Shown here: one piece after another, positions 51,368-59,100 of the stretch
Numbering within the stretch: the stretch's first letter is position 1
Layout of the letters: every line of letters starts with the position of its first letter
Origin: UBA8514 sp034933685
GTDB taxonomy: Bacteria; Bacillota; Clostridia; Lachnospirales; Anaerotignaceae
Direction of reading: 5' to 3'
Assembly: GCA_034933685.1 (NCBI GenBank)
Contig: JAYFNB010000043.1
Coordinates: 59,659 to 123,658 of the forward strand
DNA length: 64,000 bases
Position numbers and translations under genes: made by a program
Notes under the pieces: model-generated
Databases searched by the model: none
Seen by the model: only the letters and a program-made list of their open reading frames with translations
Told to the model about the DNA's origin: nothing

Positions 51368-52606
51368 ATGAGCGTTAACGCCAGAAAAGAAAAAGTTTTT
51401 GAAGTGGAACTCAGCCGCTGGAATCCTTCGGCTGCAAATCCTTCGGCGAAAATCACACTCCCCGCCTCGCCTTATGAGCTGGAGGATGCGTTGGAAAAAG
51501 CGAGAATTACCGGAGATACCGTTTATTCCATGGAGGTTTTAAGCTGCAAGCTGGATTATCTGCCGCAATTTATCGCCCCCGATACCAATCTGCATGAGCT
51601 GAATCACCTCGCCCAGCGGCTGTCTTCACTAAGTGCATGGGAACTGGACTGCTTCGAGGGCATGGTGATGATGGATGCCGTTCAGACTCAATACGCTCCC
51701 ATTTCAGTGGAGCGGCTCATCAACATGACCCACAGCACTGAGCACTGCCAGATTGCCTATGAAGCCCATGACGATCCGTCTCTCGGAAAATTTTATGCGG
51801 ATAATGATTTTGTACCGGCACTGGAAGATGTATCAGATGAAGTCTACGAATATCTGGACTTCGGTAAAATCGGCAAAGAGATGCGCGAGGGCGAGGGCGG
51901 CGTGTTTACCCCACGCGGCTATGTGGTGCAGAACGGCGAGATTGCCGCCGAATACCACAGCGGCGATGCCCTCCCCCTTGAAAAACTGGATTATGCCGTG
52001 CTTCTCCAAGTAACCAAGGGGCATTTTAATGATCCCGCCTATGACAACGAAACGGCTGTTTTCCTCAAGCTCCCCGCTGAGGATGCGGCGCTCCTTCAAG
52101 CGGTAGACGCTGTTGGAGCGGCCTCCCCGGAGGAATGTGTATTCTCGGCGGAGGACTGTATGGCGCCAAGCCTCACTGAAAAAATCAGCGACGCTCTGTA
52201 TGCAACAGAGGGTGACTGCTATGGGCTGGTCAATGAGCTGGCAGAACAGCTACGGCGTATCAATGATAAGCACAACATCTTATCCTACAAGGCAATGCTG
52301 GCGGTGGCACCTGCAACTATAACGCTGGAGGATTCGTATGACCTTGCCCTTGCGGCAGAGGACTTCTCTGTCATCCGTGAGGCTGCTAACCCTGCGAGCT
52401 ACGCACGATTTGTGCTTTCCAAATACTGCATTGAACAGGAAAGCGAACTGTTTGCCAGTGCAGACCTTGACGGGTATGGCAGCAAATTAATTCAGGAAAA
52501 AGGGATTTCCCTCACGGAATATGGTGTTTTATGGTCGCTTACCGGGCGAACTGTGGAGCAATATCTCGACCAGCCCAGCCAGAGCCTCGGCATGGAAATG
52601 AGATAG
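51368..52606 (+). CDS. ArdA-like antirestriction protein, long form
   Basis: The 412-residue acidic protein has an N-terminal 200 residues resembling ArdA antirestriction proteins, DNA mimics of type I restriction enzymes. Visible similarities are a beta-rich start with LPASPYELEDALEKA, the helical stretch DTNLHELNHLAQRLSSL, and high Asp/Glu content. The rest (about 220-412) is another acidic helical region. It is more than twice as long as classical ArdA (about 165-170). ACGGAGG precedes the ATG at 51368. Confidence 0.5.
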   Translation: MSVNARKEKVFEVELSRWNPSAANPSAKITLPASPYELEDALEKARITGDTVYSMEVLSCKLDYLPQFIAPDTNLHELNHLAQRLSSLSAWELDCFEGMVMMDAVQTQYAPISVERLINMTHSTEHCQIAYEAHDDPSLGKFYADNDFVPALEDVSDEVYEYLDFGKIGKEMREGEGGVFTPRGYVVQNGEIAAEYHSGDALPLEKLDYAVLLQVTKGHFNDPAYDNETAVFLKLPAEDAALLQAVDAVGAASPEECVFSAEDCMAPSLTEKISDALYATEGDCYGLVNELAEQLRRINDKHNILSYKAMLAVAPATITLEDSYDLALAAEDFSVIREAANPASYARFVLSKYCIEQESELFASADLDGYGSKLIQEKGISLTEYGVLWSLTGRTVEQYLDQPSQSLGMEMR

Positions 52607-52682
52607 CAAATCTTTGTTGGGTTTTGGTATAGCTTTTCCGCCGAAGCTGTGGCATTGTGTTGTGCTGAAGGAGGTGAGACAG

Positions 52683-52973
52683 TTGGATGAAAAGCTCTTG
52701 GATTTACTGGATATGGCTCTGGCAGAGCGGTTTCAGCTTGCATATTCCGCCATGCGGGAATCAGACCCCCGGTCGGAAGAACTGGCGCAGGAACTGCTCG
52801 AACTCAGCGCGGGCATTCAGAACAGCGCTGAAATCACGCAGCACACAAAGGACAGGATCGACAATTACCTGACCGAAAATTCAGATATGGAGGTTAAATT
52901 TCAAAAGCACCTATACATTCAGGGCGCCAAGGACTGCGTGGCAGTGTTAAGAGAGCTTGGTGTAATCAAGTAG
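52683..52973 (+). CDS. Small helical element protein, 96 aa
   Basis: This 96-residue, mostly helical, acidic protein has a conserved-looking end LYIQGAKDCVAVLRELGVIK. I believe similar proteins are listed as DUF6809, but cannot confirm this. The start is TTG at 52683, 8 nt after AAGGAGG. The in-frame ATG at 52614 has no ribosome site. It is followed by two tandem terminators. Confidence 0.6.
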   Translation: MDEKLLDLLDMALAERFQLAYSAMRESDPRSEELAQELLELSAGIQNSAEITQHTKDRIDNYLTENSDMEVKFQKHLYIQGAKDCVAVLRELGVIK

Positions 52974-53000
52974 CGCAGGCAGAGACGCCTGTGCTTTTTT
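52973..53000 (+). terminator. Terminator 1 after the 96-aa gene
   Basis: GCGCAGGC and GCCTGTGC pair (one G-U) around AGAGAC, followed by TTTTTT. Confidence 0.8.
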
Positions 53001-53011
53001 AGACCCAACAT

Positions 53012-53056
53012 CAAAACAGGGCCGTTTCCCCGTACAGGATGCGACCCTGTTTTTTT
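53012..53056 (+). terminator. Terminator 2 (tandem)
   Basis: AAAACAGGG and CCCTGTTTT close a larger loop and are followed by a T run. With the preceding hairpin it insulates the methylase gene pair. Confidence 0.65.
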
Positions 53057-53102
53057 GCGCCCTTTTTTGCCTTTCCGGGGAAACGACCGGAAAGGAGAAT
53101 CC

Positions 53103-53435
53103 ATGCAGAAAGAACAGCTTGCAGAGCATCTGCGCCGGTATCACCACGGTGCGGAACACGCCATCTTAAGCAAAGAACTGGAACATACCTTCCGAGTTTC
53201 AGGCAAGGAGCTGCGAGATCAGGTCAATGCCCTGCGCCGGGAGGGTGTTCCCATTGCCAGCGACCAGAACGGATATTTTTATGCGAAAACCGAAGCGGAG
53301 GTGCGCCTGACCATCCGGCATATGAGAAACCGCATCAGCGGGATCAGCGCCGCCATCACCGGCCTCCGGCACTCCCTTGTAGCCTTTGACGATACGCAGA
53401 TACGGCTGCCGCTGGAAGGGGGTGATGACTCCTGA
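53103..53435 (+). CDS. Small winged-helix DNA-binding protein
   Basis: The 110-residue protein has an N-terminal winged-helix pattern (AILSKELEHTFRVSGKELRD, QVNALRREGVPIASDQNGYF), like the BirA/DeoR HTH and often found before phage or element methylases. The tail is helical. AAGGAG precedes the ATG at 53103. The end overlaps the reading frame of the methylase. It probably regulates, or is co-regulated with, the methylase gene. Confidence 0.7.
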   Translation: MQKEQLAEHLRRYHHGAEHAILSKELEHTFRVSGKELRDQVNALRREGVPIASDQNGYFYAKTEAEVRLTIRHMRNRISGISAAITGLRHSLVAFDDTQIRLPLEGGDDS

Positions 53436-53443
53436 ACAGCTTC

Positions 53444-54274
53444 ATGTCCTGGATCGGCGGCAAGAAATCCCTGCGGGAGCTGATCGTCACCCTGTTTCCC
53501 CTCTATTATGAGCGGTACATTGAGGTGTTCGGCGGTGGTGGCTGGGTGCTGTTTCACAAGCTGCCCGGCAACGATTTTGAAGTCTACAACGACTTCAACG
53601 GTCTACTGGTGAACCTCTACCGCTGTGTGCGGGAGAAGCCGCAGGAGCTGATGGCGGCACTTGCCTACTGCCTCAACTCCCGCGCGGATTTTGAGCTTGT
53701 GAAAAACGCCCTTGCCCGTGACAGTCCCGCGTCGGATGTGCAAAGGGCGGCATGGTTTTACCAGCTTATCCGCTACAGCTATGCCTCGGGGCTGACCAGC
53801 TACGGCAGCCAGCCCCACGATATCCGCAGCAATTTTCCCCTCATAGAGCAGGCCCACCGGCGGCTTGCCAAGGTGGTGGTGGAAAACAAGGACTTTGAGA
53901 AGCTCATCGGGCAGTATGACCGCCCCGTCAGCTTTTTCTACTGCGACCCGCCATATTTTGAAACCGAAAGCTATTACAAAAACGTGGGCGAGGACGGCTT
54001 CACCGAAAAAGACCATATCCGCCTGCGGGATGCCCTGCTGCGGATCGACGGCAAATTTCTGCTGTCCTACAACGACTGTGAATTTATCCGCTGCCTCTAT
54101 GATGCGCCGGGTATCCAGACGGAAGCCTTTACCCGCATTAACAACATCAAGCAGCGGTACGACAATGGGGCGCAGTTTCCTGAAATCCTCATTGCCAACT
54201 ACGATCTGCACGAGCGCGAGAAAAACGCCCCGTCACAGCTGAATCTGTTCGGGGAAGGCGGCTTCATGGAATAG
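53444..54274 (+). CDS. DNA adenine N6-methyltransferase (D12/Dam class)
   Basis: The 276-residue protein has SAM motif YIEVFGGGGWVLF, preceded by the FSWIGGKK-type start, and the catalytic motif CDPPYFE (DPPY). A target-recognition region lies between. No restriction endonuclease is next to it, so it is an orphan (solitary) methylase, probably protecting the element or marking its DNA. The likely target, by class, would be GATC or a related site, unproven. The ATG at 53444 has no good ribosome site. An in-frame CTG at 53432 overlaps the previous stop codon and may be the true start. Confidence 0.88.
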   Translation: MSWIGGKKSLRELIVTLFPLYYERYIEVFGGGGWVLFHKLPGNDFEVYNDFNGLLVNLYRCVREKPQELMAALAYCLNSRADFELVKNALARDSPASDVQRAAWFYQLIRYSYASGLTSYGSQPHDIRSNFPLIEQAHRRLAKVVVENKDFEKLIGQYDRPVSFFYCDPPYFETESYYKNVGEDGFTEKDHIRLRDALLRIDGKFLLSYNDCEFIRCLYDAPGIQTEAFTRINNIKQRYDNGAQFPEILIANYDLHEREKNAPSQLNLFGEGGFME

Positions 54275-54343
54275 CCCAAAACACCTTTTGGAGCAGCCTT
54301 GCGTAAATAGCAAAATCAATATTTGATAGGAGGAACCTCATTC

Positions 54344-54883
54344 ATGAAAAAGAATCAAATGCCCCAAATCGGCCTCCCGGCCGACGCCTGTGAACGGTCC
54401 GGTTTCACCGACAAGGATACGCTGGAGCTTCATGCCGGACAGAGCGCCCTTGTATTTATGAAGGACAAAATGACGGTGCTGGAGGTGGCGAACGCCATCC
54501 AGAGCCTGAGCACCCTTGCCGCCGACCTGACCGTCGTCCTCGCCTCCGCTTGCGGACTTTGCGACAACTGCGGTGAGGGCTGTAAGGATGGCTGCCCGGC
54601 CGGATGGGTTGCCAGGTGTTCTCTCTGCCATGATCTGCTGGATGAAAACCAGACTGTCAGCATCCCCGGCTATCTGCTGGAGGAAGCGGGTATCCCTGCA
54701 GATGCTAAGCTGGAAGCCTACACGGACGAGGACAGCGGCGAAATCACAGTGACAGAGGCCGATATCCAGCAGGATATTACCGATGTACCGCCCGGTATTC
54801 TCGCAGTGTTGGCCCAAAACGGCGTGTGCCTTGCGGAGCTGGATGAGCTGATTATGCTGGACAGCGTCATCTACGGCAACTAA
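54344..54883 (+). CDS. AbrB-like element protein with central cysteine cluster
   Basis: The 179-residue protein shows two segments resembling looped-hinge (AbrB/SpoVT) strands: PQIGLPADACERSGF and VSIPGYLLEEAGIPADAKLE. Between them lies a dense cysteine cluster (CGLCDNCGEGCKDGC, later CSLC) that could bind zinc or an Fe-S centre. A DNA-binding or transcriptional role is plausible but not shown. AGGAGG precedes the ATG at 54344. Confidence 0.6.
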   Translation: MKKNQMPQIGLPADACERSGFTDKDTLELHAGQSALVFMKDKMTVLEVANAIQSLSTLAADLTVVLASACGLCDNCGEGCKDGCPAGWVARCSLCHDLLDENQTVSIPGYLLEEAGIPADAKLEAYTDEDSGEITVTEADIQQDITDVPPGILAVLAQNGVCLAELDELIMLDSVIYGN

Positions 54884-54924
54884 CCTGTCTTGGATTCCCA
54901 ATACACAATCCGGGAGGTGAGCAT

Positions 54925-55482
54925 ATGCAGGGAATCACCCTGAAAAACGGCCTCATTTCCTACTACGGAAACCCGGCCGGATATACAGAAAAAGAAAAAG
55001 CCGTGGTGGACAGTATCTTCCAAAATGACGAGTTGACCGCATGGCTGAAAAGCCACAGCCTGACCCCGCAGTGGACGGACGGCGTAATGGAGCGCCTTGC
55101 CGCAGGGGAACGGATGGGCGGCATGGACGAGTCCGCCGCACCGCTGAAAAATGTGCGCATCTGGCAGCTGAAGCCGGAGACGGACGTGTATATGAAGTTT
55201 ATTTCCTATGAGGAAACGGTGCGGCAGTTTGGAGAGCCGTCCCCGGAGTATTACCGCGTCGCCTATGACGGCCAGCTGGATACGAACGACCTTGAAGCCA
55301 TCTACACAAGGTGCAATGTGAATCATCCGCCCGGCTATGACGGACACTCCCTGTCCATGTCCGATGTGGTGGAGCTTTATGATGTAGAGGGCAGCGAATT
55401 CCACTACTGTGACCGCTTTGGATTCCAGAAAATCAGCTTCGAGGAACCGGAGCAAACCCAAACCATGGGCATGCGCATGTAG
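54925..55482 (+). CDS. YodL-domain element protein
   Basis: The 185-residue protein has a C-terminal stretch that reads HPPGYDGHSLSMSDVVELYD and then HYCDRFGFQKI, the pattern of the YodL-like domain found on clostridial mobile elements, often fused to other modules. The N terminus (about 1-90) is unassigned. The function is unknown. GGGAGG precedes the ATG. A terminator follows, separating it from the pilus operon. Confidence 0.7.
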   Translation: MQGITLKNGLISYYGNPAGYTEKEKAVVDSIFQNDELTAWLKSHSLTPQWTDGVMERLAAGERMGGMDESAAPLKNVRIWQLKPETDVYMKFISYEETVRQFGEPSPEYYRVAYDGQLDTNDLEAIYTRCNVNHPPGYDGHSLSMSDVVELYDVEGSEFHYCDRFGFQKISFEEPEQTQTMGMRM

Positions 55483-55504
55483 GCAGCCATCGGCTGTCTT
55501 TTTT
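55482..55504 (+). terminator. Terminator ahead of the pilus operon
   Basis: GGCAGCC and GGCTGTC pair around ATC and are followed by TTTTTT. It separates the small cargo genes from the pilin-SpoVG-SLH-Tad unit that begins at 55534. Confidence 0.8.
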
Positions 55505-55533
55505 CATGCCCTCATTTTATGAAGGAGGCCAAA

Positions 55534-55764
55534 ATGAAGAATTTATTTTGCACACTGAAGAACAAGCTCGGTGCGGCTGCTGTCAAAAGTCGCTCCATCC
55601 TCGCAGGCAATGCCGGGGAGGGCTACATTGACACCGCGATCAAAATCCTGATTGCCGTGGTTTTGGGCGCTCTGCTCCTTGCGGGGCTGTACGCCCTGTT
55701 CGGGGAAACGGTGCTGCCGACCCTGGTACAGCGCATCAAGGAAATGTTCAACTACGCCGGTTAA
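55534..55764 (+). CDS. Pilin-like small membrane protein, copy 1 (DUF6133 type)
   Basis: The 76-residue protein has a basic N-terminal 27 residues, then GEGYIDTAIKILIAVVLGAL with one membrane helix ending near YALFGE, and a short tail (QRIKEMFNYAG). The G-E-x5-A pattern at the helix start resembles Flp/type IV pilins, where a prepilin peptidase cuts after Gly and Glu lies at +5. Here Glu is at +1, so the fit is partial. The C-terminal 49 residues are identical to copy 2 at 60151. The gene is the first of the pilus operon. AAGGAGG precedes the ATG at 55534. I recall the family as DUF6133, unverified. Confidence 0.7.
   Translation: MKNLFCTLKNKLGAAAVKSRSILAGNAGEGYIDTAIKILIAVVLGALLLAGLYALFGETVLPTLVQRIKEMFNYAG
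55621..55760 (+). repeat. Direct repeat A of the pilin-like genes (pairs with 60238-60377)
   Basis: The 140 bp match 60238-60377 at 133 positions. The first 71 bp are identical. All seven differences are synonymous third- or first-base changes. Recombination between the copies would remove about 4.6 kb including spoVG and the SLH gene and leave one intact pilin gene. Confidence 0.9.
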
Positions 55765-55797
55765 GGATGCCGGAAATTTTGAGAAGGAGGAAAAATC

Positions 55798-56157
55798 ATG
55801 CCTAACAATACGACACCGGCTGTCCCGAAGTACGATGTGAAAATCCACTCCATCCGCCCGGAGGGGAGCTGCAGGGCCACCGCCTCGGTCAATGTCTACG
55901 GAGATTTCGCCGTGCGGGGTATTAAGATCATGGAGGGCTCCAAGGGGCTGTTTATCTCCATGCCCAGCTACAAAGCAGGAAACGGCGAATACAAGGATAT
56001 CTGCTTTCCCTGCACCAAGGAGGCCAAGGCGGAATTTGACAAGGCGGTCCTCGGCGCTTACCAGCAGGCGCTGACGCAGGGACAGACCGCCGCACAGAAA
56101 CAGGAATCCCCCGCCCAGCAGCAGGAGCAAGGCCAGCCTGTCATGGGCGGGATGTAG
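55798..56157 (+). CDS. spoVG: SpoVG family protein
   Basis: The 119-residue protein has YDVKIHSIRPEGSCRATASV, a middle VRGIKIMEGSKGLFISMPS and a C-terminal KDICFPCTKEAK, the sequence order of SpoVG. A Gln/Ala-rich tail follows. Chromosomal SpoVG binds nucleic acid and affects septation, sporulation and virulence genes. This is a mobile-element copy. It lies between the pilin-like gene and the SLH gene in one operon. GGAGG precedes the ATG. Confidence 0.88.
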   Translation: MPNNTTPAVPKYDVKIHSIRPEGSCRATASVNVYGDFAVRGIKIMEGSKGLFISMPSYKAGNGEYKDICFPCTKEAKAEFDKAVLGAYQQALTQGQTAAQKQESPAQQQEQGQPVMGGM

Positions 56158-56167
56158 GAGGTAGCCG

Positions 56168-59100
56168 ATGAATAAGAAAATGAAACGGCCGCTGTGCCTC
56201 GTCCTCACCGTCTGCCTTGTGCTTTCCCTGCTGGCAGGCAGCGCCTATGCGGTAAACCGGTATTTTGAGGACGCCAAAGGACATTGGGCGGAGGAAGCCA
56301 TTCAAATCCTGACGGAAAAAGGCGTCATCAGCGGCTATCCCGACGGTCTAGTACACCCGGACGAAATCATCACCAGAGGGGAATTTGCCGCTCTGGTTGC
56401 CAGAACCATGGAGCTGCCGGAGCCGGAGGAAAGTGAGGTCACCTTTCGCTTCACCGACATTGCCGGACACTGGTCGGAGCAGCACATTGAGGCGCTCATC
56501 ATTGCGGGAATCATCCAAAAGGACGATTTCGGCACAGAATTTCAACCTGATCAGCCCATCACCCGTATGGAAATGATCCGTATGCTGGTGCGGGCCATCG
56601 GCAAGGGCGACCATGACGCCTCTTGCCCCTGCGTCACCGGCTTCTTCGATGACGGCACACTTTCCGAGGTGGACAAATCCAGTATCTGCACCGGCAAGGA
56701 ATACGGCATTGTCGACGGCTACCCGGACGGCACAGTCAAGCCGGACGGCAAGGCCACCCGCGCCGAAGCCTTCGAAATGCTGGTGGATACGGAAAAAGCC
56801 AAGGAGCAGATCAAGAAGGAAGAACCGCCCAAGCCGACTGTTCCTGCCAAGCCGGAGGATAAACCCTCCGATGGGAATTCCGGCGGGAGCAGTTCTGGCG
56901 GCGGCAGTTCCGGGGGCGGTGGGTCTTCCTATGTTCCCGCCCCGCAGTTTTCATTTACACTGCCCAAGACCGCCTATACCTCCGATGAAATTGAAATCAA
57001 GCCGGAAAGCCGATATGTCAGCGATGTAGCGTGGTCAGCCCTGAAAAACGGACTGCCTGCTGTGCTTTCCGAACTGGCGGACGGAAATCTTGACCAAAAC
57101 GGCGGCAAGCTGAAATTCAAGCAGACCGGTAGCATCACCCTGATTGCCACGGCCAAAAACAGCCGGGGCGTTACGGCGACCCATGAGCAGACCATCAGCA
57201 TCTACCCGGTGGTGACGGCCGCTTTCACGCTGCCGAAAACCACCCACACCGACAAATCCGTGGCGGTGGAGCTGATGACCGAAAATCTCGGTTCCAATGC
57301 GGTGGTGTGGTCACTTGAAAAGGACGGCTCCGCCGTCGATGTCGAAACGGCTCTCACGGGAACGCTGGATTCTACCGGCGGTACGGTACTGTTCAAGGAA
57401 AAGGGCGTCTACAAGCTGACAGCCTCTATTACAGATGAGCTGGGCAAGGTTATCACTGCGCAGGATAGCATCACGGTCTACCCGGTGGCAGAGGTCAAGC
57501 TGACACTCCCAGCCGTTTCCCATACGGATAAAACCGTGGCACTCAAGACAGAAACAAAAGAAGCGGATGGTCTCACGGTGACCTACACCCTGACCCGAAA
57601 CGGCGAGCCTGCCGAAATTAGCACCTTTATTGAGGGGACACTCTCGGATGGAAGTATCCGTTTCAAGGAAAAGGGCGTATATGCGCTGACTGCCTCTGTC
57701 ACCGATGCCACCGGCAGGGTGTTTTTCGATACCGCCAATATTACCGTCTACCCGGTAGGCTCTGCAGGTTTTTATCTGCCGGAAATTTTCCACACCGACA
57801 ACACCGTGACGGTGGAGGCAGTGTTCGGGGAAATCGGCAGCCATACCGCCAAGTGGTTTTTGTTCCGTGAAGGAAAAGAAGTATCCCTCACCAACGCCGC
57901 CGAAGGTACGCTGGGCAACAGCGGCGGTGAGCTGCAGTTCCGCACCAAGGGCAGCTATGTTCTAAAAGCGGAATTCACCGACGACGGCGGCAGAACCTAC
58001 CGCTATGAGCAGGGCTTCAAGGTGTATCCTGTGCCTGCCGTCAGCTACAGCCTGCCGAAGTATGTTCACACCGATACGGATATTGCGGTCAAAACCGAAA
58101 CCACTGATCTGGACGGCCTCACTGTCGAATGGCTGGTGGACAACACCTACGGATTTCAGGACTGGCCGACCTATGTGGACGGAACGCTCACAAACGGCGG
58201 CGGCACGATCCGCTTCAAACGTGCCGGTGTTTATGGGCTGGCAGCCAGAGTCACCGATGAAACTGGCCGGGTATTCCTGTACGAAAGCCATGACAAATGC
58301 GAGGTTTTGCCTGTGCTGACCCTCGGCTTTGACCTTCCCGAATTTGCCTATACCGACACCGCCATCGACCTCAGAACCCACGGCAACATTCAGGTTCTGC
58401 CTGTGGACTGGTCCGTCAGCAAGGACGGCAAGAGCATTCCGCTCTCCGAGGCGTTTGATGGAAGCCTCAACGCACAGGGCGGCAAAATCACCTTCAAGGA
58501 TGACGGCGAGTATGTTCTCACCGCTGCCATGACCGATTACCTGAAACGCAGCTATTCCCACAGCGAGAGCACTCGCGTTCTTCCTGTGGTGCAGTATGCA
58601 TTCACCATGCCACAGACCATTCACTACGGCACGGAGTTTGAAGTTGCCGCAAAGGATGTCCGGCACCTCGGCAGCTATTCCGTTGTATGGACACTACAAA
58701 AGGACGGCAATCCCTCACAGTATCAGGGCACTCTCGGCAACGACGGCGGCAAAATCGCTATCCGCGATACCGGCGAATTTACTCTGACCGCCTCCGTGAC
58801 CGACAGCGCAGGGCGTGTTACCACCCATTCGGAGCGCATCACGGTCACCAACACCGCGCCGAATGCCCCTGTGGTAGAAGCCGCACCCACCCGTACCGCC
58901 AAGGACGGCAAGTTTCTTGTGAATATTACCGCCAGTGCCACAGACCCCGATGGGGATGCGGTGACCTTGGAATATGCGGATACTGCGGCCGACAGCTATT
59001 ATGCGCCCGGCACCCATACCGTGAAAGTCCGGGCCAAGGACATTGCCGGAGCATATTCGTCATGGGTGGAAAAGACCTTCACCGTGACCAATGCCGCGCC

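Noticed and set aside
53603..54211. 202-residue minus-strand open frame
   Set aside because: It is antisense to the D12 methylase, which carries intact SAM and DPPY motifs.
57962..58666. 234-residue minus-strand open frame
   Set aside because: It is a shadow of the SLH protein repeats. High GC at third positions keeps the opposite strand open.
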